Source: JBAZPT01 sp041645535
Lineage (GTDB): Bacteria; Patescibacteriota; Minisyncoccia; Moranbacterales; UBA2206
NCBI GenBank assembly: GCA_041645535.1
Contig: JBAZPT010000001.1
Location: 434,001-498,000, forward strand
Length of the DNA: 64,000 nt
Direction: 5' to 3'
Shown one piece after another: positions 17,518 to 24,250 of the stretch; positions within the stretch are counted from its first letter, which is position 1; each line of letters starts with the position of its first letter. A program made the position numbers and the translations under genes. The notes under the pieces are model-generated. The model did not search any database and was not told where the DNA came from. It saw only the letters and a list, made by a program, of their open reading frames with translations.

Positions 17518-18055
17518 TGGATTTTGGATCAGTCCGCGATCCGTATAAATTGAAAATGGCTTCTATTTTTTTAAACGGCCAATAAAGAATCGCGAAAATA
17601 ATCAGGCTGTTGATTATTTTATAGGCCAATGCCCAATCAACAAACGGCTGGATATTGATGGATATTTTTTGAAAAATGAAAAGTATTTTGGCGACCAGCA
17701 TCAGCGCCAGTTCATTCGTAACCGTTCCCGCGGCCACTAACACGAACAAAATTGCAAATCGCCAGGCTTGGTGCGTAACTAAAAACCGCTTAGCTAAATA
17801 GTTAACAGCCATAATCGCGGCAAAAAAAGAAAAAACATTCACTCCCGCCGGAACAAACAAGAATAAATCGCTTAAAAGACCTCCCAGAATTGCCAGCTTC
17901 CAGGTTTTTTCCATCCCCTTGCGCGCCGTCCAAAAAACCAGCATTACCAGAAGAATATTGGGCGCCGAATTTTCCGGAAAAATGCCCGGCAAAACAGAAA
18001 TTTGAAAAACAACGAGCAGAAATAAAAGAAAAAAAATCGCTAACTTTTGCGCCAT
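17507..18055 (-). CDS. mreD: Rod shape-determining protein MreD
   Basis: The 182-residue membrane protein has about five helices and the MreD-type pattern SAPNILLVMLVFWTARKG..GGLLSDLFLF. It sits between mreC and mrdA, as expected, and its start follows the mreC stop by one base. It helps connect MreC to the cytoskeleton and PBP2. MreD varies widely in sequence, so the call rests on hydrophobic pattern, length and position. Confidence 0.9.
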   Translation of the reverse strand: MAQKLAIFFLLFLLVVFQISVLPGIFPENSAPNILLVMLVFWTARKGMEKTWKLAILGGLLSDLFLFVPAGVNVFSFFAAIMAVNYLAKRFLVTHQAWRFAILFVLVAAGTVTNELALMLVAKILFIFQKISINIQPFVDWALAYKIINSLIIFAILYWPFKKIEAIFNLYGSRTDPKSNVR

Positions 18056-18871
18056 TTAATTTTTTATTACGAAAACTGTTTCCAGATCCGTATATTTAAC
18101 GCGGGGATATACCACCGCCTGCTGGAAAAGCTTGTCGCTGGTGGTTTTTATTTCCCGGATTTTTCCAACCAAAAGCCCCTTAGGCAAATCCCCTCCCAGA
18201 CCTGAAGTCATAATCGTGTCGCCGACATTTAAGACATCCGTTTGAGTTACCATATCCAGCACGATCCCCAACCCATATTCTCCATTGAGGATTCCGCGCG
18301 CGCCCGTCTCCAGGTCGCTGGCGTTTACCGCGCTTTCCGAATCGGTAAGTAAAATGACTTTAGCGCTGTTGCGAAAAACTTCTTCGATTTTTCCGACGAT
18401 TATGCCTTCATAAGCAATCACGGGCATACCCGGCTTCAGGCCGGAAGTTTCTCCCTTGTCAATCATAATCCAGCTTCCCAGCCGCTGCGGATCCTGGCCG
18501 ATGACAAAACTGGCCGCTAAATCAAATTTTTTCCGCGGCGCCAGATTCAACTGGTCGCGAAGCGTTATGTTTTCTTTTTTTTCATTTTCCAGCTCCGCCA
18601 CCTGGCTGGCTAGCGTATTATTCTCCCTGAGCAAATTTTCATTTTCCGTTTTTAGATCGCCAATTGAACCTAAAACCGCGAAAGATTTTGAAATTGTCTG
18701 GCCTCCGAGATAAAACATTTTTTGGAACGGATAGGCCATCTCCACTAAAATTCTGCGCACCGGATTAAAAACGCCTCGCGGATTCAAAAAAACGACAGCC
18801 AGGCTTATCGCCGCCACCACTATAAATTTAACCGTATTTTTAGATAAGTGACTTTTCATGCTGGTTTTCAA
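18056..18871 (-). CDS. mreC: Rod shape-determining protein MreC
   Basis: The 271-residue protein has a membrane helix near residues 12-32, a coiled coil (about 70-110) and the MreC beta domain (GQDPQRLGSWIMIDKGETSGLKPGMPVI through DTIMTSGLGGDLPKGLLVGKI). It scaffolds the elongation complex outside the membrane. The start at 18871 lies inside the end of mreB (overlap of 32 bp); the ATG at 18859 would shorten the overlap. The overlap suggests translational coupling. Confidence 0.95.
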   Translation of the reverse strand: MKTSMKSHLSKNTVKFIVVAAISLAVVFLNPRGVFNPVRRILVEMAYPFQKMFYLGGQTISKSFAVLGSIGDLKTENENLLRENNTLASQVAELENEKKENITLRDQLNLAPRKKFDLAASFVIGQDPQRLGSWIMIDKGETSGLKPGMPVIAYEGIIVGKIEEVFRNSAKVILLTDSESAVNASDLETGARGILNGEYGLGIVLDMVTQTDVLNVGDTIMTSGLGGDLPKGLLVGKIREIKTTSDKLFQQAVVYPRVKYTDLETVFVIKN

Positions 18872-19922
18872 CTAAAACATCTTTGAGCGCCTCAATGTCT
18901 TCGAGAACTATGCCGCAGCCGCGCACAACCGCGGTCAGCGGATCTTCCATCATACGCACCGGCATTTCAGTTTGATCCGCGACCAATCTGTCCAAGCCGC
19001 GGATAAGACTGCCTCCGCCGGCCAGAATAATTCCGCGTTGCATAATATCAGCCAATAGTTCCGGCGGAGTTTCTTCAATGGTAGTTTTAATATTGTTCAC
19101 AATGATGCGAATGGAGCGGGACAGCGCTTCGCGCACCTGCTCGTCATTAATCATAACTTCCTTGGGCAGTCCCGTCACTAAGTCCCGGCCGCGCACCGGC
19201 ATTTTCATTTTTTCTTCCTGCGGGCAGGCGCTCCCAATAGCAATTTTTACATCTTCCGCACTTTTTTCACCGATCAAAAGATTGAACTCATCCCGGCAAT
19301 AGCGGATGATATCCTCATTCATTTCATCGCCCGCAATGCGCAAGTTTCTGGAAGCCACCACGCCGCCCAAAGAAATCACCGCGATATCCGTAGTTCCGCC
19401 GCCGATGTCCACCACCATGTTTCCAGCCGCGTCCTGCACCGGCAAGCGCGCTCCAATCGCCGCCGCCATCGGCTCGTCGATAAGATAAGCTTCGCGCGCT
19501 CCGGCGTTCATCACCGCGTCAATTACCGCCCGCTTTTCCACTTCGGTCACATCCGAGGGAATCCCGATAATCACCCGCGGACGGGGAAATAAAGTGAAGC
19601 TGTCGCGATGCACCTTGTCGATAAAATATTTGAGCATCTGTTCCGTGACTTCAAAGTCGCTCACCACGCCGTCCACCAGCGGGCGCGTCGCCACAATATG
19701 CCCCGGAGTTTTACCCACCATCTTTTTAGCTTCCTTGCCGATTGCCAAAACCTGCCCGGTTTTTTTATTGATGGCCACCACTGAAGGCTCATTGATAACA
19801 ATGCCCTGGCCTTTGACATAGACCAGAGTATTGGCCGTTCCCAAATCAATGCCGATGTCTTTGGAAAACTTACCAAAAAAATCACCGGTGATATTTTTAA
19901 AAAATTTGCTGATTTTATTCAT
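18840..19922 (-). CDS. mreB: Actin-like cell-shape protein MreB
   Basis: The product (about 360 residues from the chosen ATG) has the actin-fold motifs IGIDLGTANTLVYVKG (phosphate 1), VVDIGGGTTDIAVISLGG (phosphate 2) and GIILAGGGSLIRGLDRLV (adenosine). It polymerises under the membrane and guides wall synthesis. The frame extends to an ATG at 19949, but the one at 19922 gives MNKISKFF, a better membrane-binding N-terminus. First gene of the shape operon; presence of the whole set suggests rod or elongated cells. Confidence 0.97.
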   Translation of the reverse strand: MNKISKFFKNITGDFFGKFSKDIGIDLGTANTLVYVKGQGIVINEPSVVAINKKTGQVLAIGKEAKKMVGKTPGHIVATRPLVDGVVSDFEVTEQMLKYFIDKVHRDSFTLFPRPRVIIGIPSDVTEVEKRAVIDAVMNAGAREAYLIDEPMAAAIGARLPVQDAAGNMVVDIGGGTTDIAVISLGGVVASRNLRIAGDEMNEDIIRYCRDEFNLLIGEKSAEDVKIAIGSACPQEEKMKMPVRGRDLVTGLPKEVMINDEQVREALSRSIRIIVNNIKTTIEETPPELLADIMQRGIILAGGGSLIRGLDRLVADQTEMPVRMMEDPLTAVVRGCGIVLEDIEALKDVLVENQHEKSLI

Positions 19923-20073
19923 TCCAATTTTACGCCTATTTTTAAACAAAAAATAACATTTTTATGAAATGTCGTTCCCCTATTTTATTTATATTTTTAT
20001 TTTTTAGCCCTGAATAAGGCTTCCTGCATTATAAACTACTTTCACGATTGGGTCAAAAAGATCATCTTTCTCA

Positions 20074-20112
20074 AATAAAAAACGGCAAGTCCACGGTTAT
20101 GTGAACCTGCCG
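20074..20112 (-). terminator. Terminator of the 20-kb small-gene unit
   Basis: The minus strand has CGGCAGGTTCAC/GTGGACTTGCCG with a six-base loop, followed by TTTTTTATTT. It closes the transcript carrying the 119- and 52-residue genes. Confidence 0.85.
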
Positions 20113-20136
20113 CCTACAAAAGATTTCTTCTTTCGT

Positions 20137-20295
20137 TTATAACTCTTCGAATGATCCAGGCTGTAAAAGCACCCAGACGAAGCCCTTACCCTTGATTTCG
20201 GACAGAGAGATTGCTCTGACAGCTTTTGCGATCTTCGCTCTTCGCTCATCGAGATTTGCTCTTCTCTCCGGATAGTCATTGGCCCAGATAATAAT
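20137..20295 (-). CDS. Small gene with probable ATT start, unknown
   Basis: A 52-residue frame has protein-like composition (WANDYPERRANLDERRAK.., ending FVWVLLQPGSFEEL). A perfect GGAGGT lies 5 nt before an ATT codon at 20295, and an in-frame TGA stands just upstream, so no ATG, GTG or TTG could serve as start. ATT is a rare but real bacterial start codon (infC is the classic case). The gene lies between the 119-residue gene and a strong terminator, sharing one promoter. No family is recognised. An older start lost by mutation is the alternative. Confidence 0.5.
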   Translation of the reverse strand: MIIWANDYPERRANLDERRAKIAKAVRAISLSEIKGKGFVWVLLQPGSFEEL

Positions 20296-20325
20296 AAATC
20301 ACCTCCTTTAATTTTTTTCTTTTTC

Positions 20326-20685
20326 CTATTCTTTTCTAAAAGACCAAATACCTGCTTCGGGGTCGACGCAGTTAGCCGTACAAAAAATATTCGCCGCACT
20401 AAAAATCTTACCGACGAATATGCCCACCTCACGAGCGATAAAGTACCGCGATCGCTCATCGCACTTCTGTGGCAAATCAGTTATCTCAACTTTGATTTCC
20501 GATCCGAGCCCATAAGTCATCAAGTCCCTCGGAAAAAGATTAAGCATATCCCCTTCGTCCTTAACTCCAGTTTCCATAAAGCCCGCCAGCACTTTCACAA
20601 TACCTTGATGAAGGATTAGTAATTGATCCTCACTTAAGCCCTCAGGCAAACACCATACCTTTACAGTCGGGATTACTTTTTTCAT
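20326..20685 (-). CDS. Small soluble protein, unknown (possible tautomerase-like)
   Basis: The 119-residue product starts at an ATG with a good AAGGAGGC site 5-6 nt upstream; the frame extends 19 codons further but without a ribosome site. The sequence MKKVIPTVKVWCLPEGLSED.. with alternating strand and helix segments vaguely recalls small tautomerase/MIF-like folds, but I cannot confirm that. Four Cys residues are present, two near the C-terminus (FCTANCVDPEAG). It has its own promoter and a perfect palindrome in its leader, and shares a transcript with the ATT-start gene. Confidence 0.65.
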   Translation of the reverse strand: MKKVIPTVKVWCLPEGLSEDQLLILHQGIVKVLAGFMETGVKDEGDMLNLFPRDLMTYGLGSEIKVEITDLPQKCDERSRYFIAREVGIFVGKIFSAANIFCTANCVDPEAGIWSFRKE

Positions 20686-20723
20686 AAAGCCTCCTTGTTC
20701 TTTTTTGTGACTCCGTTTATATT

Positions 20724-20741
20724 TTAGTGATAATATTATCA
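20724..20741. promoter_or_regulatory. 18-bp perfect palindrome, operator candidate
   Basis: AGTGATAATATTATCACT lies between the predicted transcription start (about 20773) and the 119-residue gene. A perfect 9+9 palindrome placed just inside a transcript suggests a dimeric repressor site; a weak mRNA hairpin is the alternative. Confidence 0.5.
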
Positions 20742-20779
20742 CTTTATATCCCCATAAAATTGTTCAGGAACGATAAAGA

Positions 20780-20808
20780 ATAATAGCATTTGGCGTGCTA
20801 TTTGTCAA
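20780..20808 (-). promoter_or_regulatory. Promoter of the 20-kb small-gene unit
   Basis: The minus strand reads TTGACA (20808-20803), a 17-nt spacer and TATTAT (20785-20780). This near-consensus promoter serves the 119- and 52-residue genes. Confidence 0.75.
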
Positions 20809-20831
20809 GTTTTTGTTTGTATAATTACATA

Positions 20832-20867
20832 TTAGTCAATATTATGCATATGCATAATATTGACTAA
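20832..20867. repeat. 36-bp perfect palindrome beside the PaaX/Cas2-like gene
   Basis: The arms begin TTAGTCAATATTATGCAT and mirror exactly. It lies 40 bp past the stop of the PaaX/Cas2-like gene. The palindrome on the other side of that gene (21615-21652) shares the outer TTAGTCAA/TTGACTAA. Confidence 0.85.
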
Positions 20868-20907
20868 CTGACAAAAACTAGCAACCAACAAGCAACGAAG
20901 AAAACTA

Positions 20908-21540
20908 TCACTTCAGACCGAATTTTCTTTTCAGCACTTCTTCATGCAAGACCTTTTCCGCGGTGATAATTTCGATGTGTTTTTGCACTTGGAACAATTC
21001 CGCGATAAAAAGAATCTCCTCCTCGCATTCATAGGGGCATACCCAGACGCTTTTTTGCAATTGATAAAACCCCAGATCTTTGATTTTATCGCGCAAAGCA
21101 TTGCGCGCCTGATTATAAATCTTTGGCTTAGTGGGAATATCAAAAATCAAAATCCGCCATTTTTTGTCCCAATGTTCCGGCTTGGGAATTTCCAGCGCGT
21201 CATAGGAAAATTCACGCACTTTTTCCGCTCCTTTTTTAGTGATCTTGACTTTGAATTTTTCATCCCCCTCTTCGATTATTTCTATCAGCTTTTTCTTTTT
21301 CAAATTATAATAAGCGTCTCTGATTTGTTTTTCGCTATATTGGCGTTGTCTTCTTATATTTTTCGTAGCCATAAATATGGCCGGCGCAACAGCGCCCGCG
21401 ACCATCACTCCGCCCAAGGCGACGAAAGCCAGTAAAAACTTGGCAGCCGTCGCATATCCGCTGTCTGAATTCAAGAAGTCTTCAATTATTTCCCGGAATT
21501 CCTTGGATTTTTCAATTTCTTTTTTATATCTTGTTTTCAT
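20908..21540 (-). CDS. PaaX/Cas2-like regulator with membrane segment
   Basis: The 210-residue protein has a hydrophobic segment (about residues 33-58), a winged-helix region (YSEKQIRDAYYNLKKKKLIE.., about 92-135) and a C-terminal ferredoxin-like domain (WRILIFDIPTKPKIYNQARN and YQLQKSVWVCPY, about 147-190) of the type shared by Cas2 and the middle of PaaX repressors. The aspartate of FDIP matches the Cas2 strand-1 position. No CRISPR array or cas gene is nearby, so a PaaX-like regulatory role is more likely than adaptation. The gene is bracketed by two palindromes with shared ends. Confidence 0.75.
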   Translation of the reverse strand: MKTRYKKEIEKSKEFREIIEDFLNSDSGYATAAKFLLAFVALGGVMVAGAVAPAIFMATKNIRRQRQYSEKQIRDAYYNLKKKKLIEIIEEGDEKFKVKITKKGAEKVREFSYDALEIPKPEHWDKKWRILIFDIPTKPKIYNQARNALRDKIKDLGFYQLQKSVWVCPYECEEEILFIAELFQVQKHIEIITAEKVLHEEVLKRKFGLK

Positions 21541-21614
21541 AACATTTTTTGTTTATTTGGCTTATTATTTTTTGTATTACAACTTTACATTAAAATATTA
21601 CATCTAAACTACCT

Positions 21615-21652
21615 GTTAGTCAAATTTGTGTATATGCACAAATTTGACTAAC
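21615..21652. repeat. Palindrome upstream of the PaaX/Cas2-like gene
   Basis: Arms GTTAGTCAAATTTGTG and CACAAATTTGACTAAC surround a six-base centre. It lies 75 bp before the PaaX/Cas2-like start. The outer nine bases match the palindrome downstream of the gene while the inner parts differ. Confidence 0.85.
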
Positions 21653-21724
21653 TAATATAACAACAACAGTAACACACCCCCTTCTGCTATCCCGTCATCT
21701 GTTCTAACACATACAGTAAAAATA

Positions 21725-21770
21725 TAAAAAAAACTTTCAAAAAAGATGCCCAGAAGCATCTTTTTTGAAA
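21725..21770 (-). terminator. Terminator of secE-nusG-rplK-rplA
   Basis: A stem TTTCAAAAAAGATGC/GCATCTTTTTTGAAA (minus strand) is followed by GTTTTTTTTAT. It lies shortly after the rplA stop. Confidence 0.85.
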
Positions 21771-21789
21771 AATATACAGACTCGAAAAA

Positions 21790-22461
21790 TTAGATACTAA
21801 TTTTAATCCCCTGTCCCATAGTCGAGCAAACAGTGATGCTGGCGATGAATTTTCCCTTAAGTCCGGCTGGCTTGATTTTTTCAATAGTGGAAAGGAAGGC
21901 GCTGATATTTTCCGCCAGTTTTTCTTCAGCAAAGGAAACTTTGCCGACAACTTGATGAATGTTCCCCGTATCATCATTTTTGAAAGCCGCTTTGCCTTTT
22001 TTGAGCGCTTCCACCGTTTCTTTGATTTTCGTGGTTACGGTTTCGGTTTTCGGATTCGGCATCAATCCTTTGGGTCCGAGAATTTTGGCAATCTTTGCCA
22101 GCTTCGGCATCATTTCCGGCGTAGCTACTAAAATATCAAAATTTATCTTCTTGGCGATTTTTTCGATCATTTCTTCCCCGCCCACAATATCTGCTCCGGC
22201 TTCCTTGGCCTCTTTTTCAGAAATTGAAGTGATAACCGCAATTTTTTTGCTCTTACCAGTTCCGTGCGGCAAAATTACTGTGCCGCGCACCTGCTGTTCG
22301 CCTTTTTTCGGATCGATATTCGTTTTAATGTGAATTTCAACCGACTCGTCGAATTTGGCAGTTTTGTTTTCTTTTAAAAACTTTACGGCTTCAGCAATCT
22401 GATAAATTTTATTCTTGTCCAGTTTTTCCGCCGCGGCTTGATACTTTTTTCCGTGTTGCAT
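21790..22461 (-). CDS. rplA: 50S ribosomal protein L1
   Basis: The 223-residue uL1 protein forms the mobile L1 stalk of the 50S subunit at the E site. It has the signature LAKIAKILGPKGLMPNPKTETVT (around residues 120-143) and the two-domain layout at normal length. In many bacteria L1 represses its own operon. It follows rplK in the conserved secE-nusG-rplK-rplA order. Confidence 0.97.
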   Translation of the reverse strand: MQHGKKYQAAAEKLDKNKIYQIAEAVKFLKENKTAKFDESVEIHIKTNIDPKKGEQQVRGTVILPHGTGKSKKIAVITSISEKEAKEAGADIVGGEEMIEKIAKKINFDILVATPEMMPKLAKIAKILGPKGLMPNPKTETVTTKIKETVEALKKGKAAFKNDDTGNIHQVVGKVSFAEEKLAENISAFLSTIEKIKPAGLKGKFIASITVCSTMGQGIKISI

Positions 22462-22536
22462 ATGTTTTGTCGTGGTAATGATGAGCTACGTAATTAATTA
22501 TGTAATTAATTACTTACCTCTCCCGCAATAAATAAA

Positions 22537-22959
22537 TTATTCAATTTTAATTCCCATACTCCTGGCTGTTCCCGCAATAATCTTTTCGGCCGCCTCGACA
22601 TCATTTGCGTTGAGATCCGGCATTTTCTTTTCCGCGATTTCCCGGAGCTGGGCTTTGGTTATTTTTCCAACTTTATCCTTGAGCGGATTGCCCGCGCCCT
22701 TTTCAACCTTAGCCGCTTTGCGCAAAAGATCCGAAGCGGGGGGAGTTTTCAGAACGAAAGTAAAAGTCCGGTCTTCAAAAACGGTAATTTCTGCCGGAAT
22801 AATGTCGCCCATATTATTTTTAGTAGCCTCGTTGAACTTGGTGCAGAATTCCTGGATATTGAGGCCGTGCTGTCCTAATGCTGGACCCACTGGCGGCGCC
22901 GGATTAGCCTTGCCTGCTTCAATTTGTAACTTGATAACTGTTTTGATCTTTTTTGCCAT
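22537..22959 (-). CDS. rplK: 50S ribosomal protein L11
   Basis: The 140-residue uL11 protein binds the GTPase-associated centre of 23S rRNA. It has the proline-rich N-terminus ANPAPPVGPALGQHGLNI and a C-terminal rRNA-binding domain ending ARSMGIKIE. The start is the ATG at 22959 (MAKKIKTV). The frame runs further upstream (QLLARRSQAI) but that part comes from a hairpin element ending at this start codon, not from the protein. The start codon lies inside the 3' side of the hairpin, so folding could limit initiation. Confidence 0.97.
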   Translation of the reverse strand: MAKKIKTVIKLQIEAGKANPAPPVGPALGQHGLNIQEFCTKFNEATKNNMGDIIPAEITVFEDRTFTFVLKTPPASDLLRKAAKVEKGAGNPLKDKVGKITKAQLREIAEKKMPDLNANDVEAAEKIIAGTARSMGIKIE

Positions 22960-23010
22960 AATTGCCTGCGAGCGCCTCGCGAGTAGCTGCAATTATGAGC
23001 ACCCCGCGAA
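22957..23010 (-). promoter_or_regulatory. Start-codon hairpin element, rplK copy
   Basis: Reading in the gene direction: GCGGGGTGCTC, then a hairpin whose arms are ATAATTGC and GCAATTAT, then GGCA. The 3' arm contains the rplK ATG. The box matches the hypC, rpsG, rpmB and galT copies, but the stem has entirely different bases, so pairing rather than sequence is kept. Confidence 0.6.
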
Positions 23011-23127
23011 AGTCCGCTATTAAAACTTTATTTTTTAACTTTTTAAAGCCGAAGGCGAGTACGAACACTATTCTAAATATAACACAAATCTTTCTTGGAA
23101 CTTTTCACTGGGGTCGCCATCACTTTA

Positions 23128-23673
23128 TTAAATCTTGTTAATTTGGAGGAAGTCTAGTTCCACCGGAGTCTCCCGTCCAAAAATGGAAACCAGAACCTTA
23201 ATCTTCCCCTTGCCTTCATCCACTTCATCAACTTTGCCGTCAAAATCCTTGAAAGGCCCGTCGATAATTTTGACTGCCTCGCCGACTTTGACATCAATCT
23301 TATATTTCGGTTCAGCCACGCCCATTCTTTTCTTGAGCATCTCAATTTCAGCCGGATCCACCGGAGTCGGAGTTGTGCCCAAACCAATGAAGCCAGTAAC
23401 ATTCGGCGTATTTCGAACCACATACCAGGAAGCGTCCGTTACTATCATTTCTACCAGCACATATCCGGGATATATTTTTTCCTCCACCACAGTTCTTTTT
23501 CCGGCTTTGATTTTTATTTTCTTCTCAATCGGAACCATTACTTCAAAAATCAAATCTTGCATATCCATAGATTCAATCCTCTGCTTCAAGTTTCTCGCCA
23601 CATTATCCTCATAGCCGGAATAGGTGTGAATTACATACCAAGCCCGCCCATGATGTTGTGATTGCTTCGCCAT
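23128..23673 (-). CDS. nusG: Transcription termination/antitermination factor NusG
   Basis: The 181-residue protein has the NGN domain (AWYVIHTYSGYEDNVARNL, residues 11-29; VRNTPNVTGFIG) and a C-terminal KOW domain (GEAVKIIDGPFKDFDGKVDEVD). It binds RNA polymerase and modulates pausing and termination. Length is normal. It follows secE with a one-base gap and precedes rplK. Confidence 0.97.
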   Translation of the reverse strand: MAKQSQHHGRAWYVIHTYSGYEDNVARNLKQRIESMDMQDLIFEVMVPIEKKIKIKAGKRTVVEEKIYPGYVLVEMIVTDASWYVVRNTPNVTGFIGLGTTPTPVDPAEIEMLKKRMGVAEPKYKIDVKVGEAVKIIDGPFKDFDGKVDEVDEGKGKIKVLVSIFGRETPVELDFLQINKI

Positions 23674-23674
23674 A

Positions 23675-23860
23675 TTATTTAATTACAAATGTCTTAATAA
23701 TATACCCGAAAACATAATCCAGGCTTCCTAAAAAAATAGCCACGGCAATACTGATGCCAATGACAATCAGCGTGTAGTTTCTGGCCTGCTCACGATTCGG
23801 CCAATTCACTTTCAAAAGTTCCGCCTTAGCCTCCTTTAAAAAAGTAACAATCTTGTTCAT
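23675..23860 (-). CDS. secE: Preprotein translocase subunit SecE
   Basis: The 61-residue single-span protein carries the SecE signature KAELLKVNWPNREQARNYT (residues 13-31) and one membrane helix (32-54). It clamps the SecY channel, encoded at 40108. It is the first gene of the secE-nusG-rplK-rplA unit, with its own promoter at 23907-23935 and a hairpin in its leader (23880-23896). Confidence 0.95.
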   Translation of the reverse strand: MNKIVTFLKEAKAELLKVNWPNREQARNYTLIVIGISIAVAIFLGSLDYVFGYIIKTFVIK

Positions 23861-23878
23861 AACTTTGATCCTTTTTTA

Positions 23879-23897
23879 AAAAGCCCCCAGGGCTTTT
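23879..23897 (-). other. Leader hairpin before secE
   Basis: The minus-strand RNA can form AAAGCCC/GGGCTTT followed by TT. It resembles a short terminator between the promoter and the secE start, so it may act as an attenuator. The stem is only seven base pairs. Confidence 0.4.
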
Positions 23898-23906
23898 ATT
23901 GTTTTT

Positions 23907-23935
23907 ATTGTATATTATGGCCAAACTCTTGTCAA
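23907..23935 (-). promoter_or_regulatory. Promoter of secE-nusG-rplK-rplA
   Basis: The minus strand reads TTGACA (23935-23930), a 17-nt spacer, then TACAAT (23912-23907). Its -35 box overlaps the -35 box of the divergent tRNA promoter. Confidence 0.8.
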
Positions 23936-23956
23936 GCTCTGATTTTCGTGTATAAT
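23929..23956 (+). promoter_or_regulatory. Promoter of the tRNA-Ala/tRNA-Ile unit
   Basis: TTGTCA (23929-23934), a 16-nt spacer and TATAAT (23951-23956). The predicted start is about 100 bp before tRNA-Ala. The intervening leader contains a CCCGCC/GGCGGG palindrome (23995-24007). Confidence 0.75.
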
Positions 23957-24059
23957 AAGTCCTAGTTGTTAAAAATTTTGGGTCGACTCACCTCCCGCCA
24001 AAGGCGGGCAGGGTCCGAGCGCCATAATAAAATATAGCCTTTGTGTCCGAATTAAATTT

Positions 24060-24132
24060 GGGCCGGTAGCTCACCTGGTAGAGCGCCTCATTTGCACTGA
24101 GGAGGTAGCGGGTTCGAGTCCTGTCCGGTCCA
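24060..24132 (+). tRNA. tRNA-Ala (anticodon TGC)
   Basis: The cloverleaf is complete: acceptor GGGCCGG/CCGGTCC, D-arm with AGCTC..GAGC, anticodon stem CCTCA/TGAGG with loop TTTGCAC, and T-arm GCGGGTTCGAGTCCTGT. The discriminator is A and CCA is not encoded. It is 9 bp from tRNA-Ile, the pair usually found inside rRNA spacers, here in its own unit. Confidence 0.96.
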
Positions 24133-24141
24133 CATGTTTAT

Positions 24142-24215
24142 GGGCGTATAGCTCAGTTGGTTAGAGCGCGTCACTGATAATGACGAGGTCTCAAGTTCGA
24201 CTCTTGATACGCCCA
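24142..24215 (+). tRNA. tRNA-Ile (anticodon GAT)
   Basis: The acceptor GGGCGTA/TACGCCC, D-arm AGCTCAGTTGGTTAGAGC, anticodon stem CGTCA/TGACG with loop CTGATAA, and T-arm TCAAGTTCGACTCTTGA form a full cloverleaf. CCA is not encoded. It is co-transcribed with tRNA-Ala. Confidence 0.96.
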
Positions 24216-24221
24216 CAAAGC

Positions 24222-24250
24222 AAAAAACCCTTCATAGGGTTTTTTTATTT
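24222..24250. terminator. Terminator between tRNA-Ile and murD
   Basis: AAAAAACCCT/AGGGTTTTTTT around TTCAT. It follows tRNA-Ile on the plus strand and overlaps the end of murD on the minus strand, so it probably works in both directions. Confidence 0.85.

Noticed and set aside
20097..20459. A 120-codon minus-strand frame overlapping both small genes
   Set aside because: Its first half is out of frame with the better-supported 119-residue gene and has no ribosome site; its composition is not protein-like.
20908..21540. Possible Cas2 of a CRISPR system
   Set aside because: No repeat-spacer array or other cas gene was seen on either strand; the winged helix and membrane segment fit a PaaX-like protein better.
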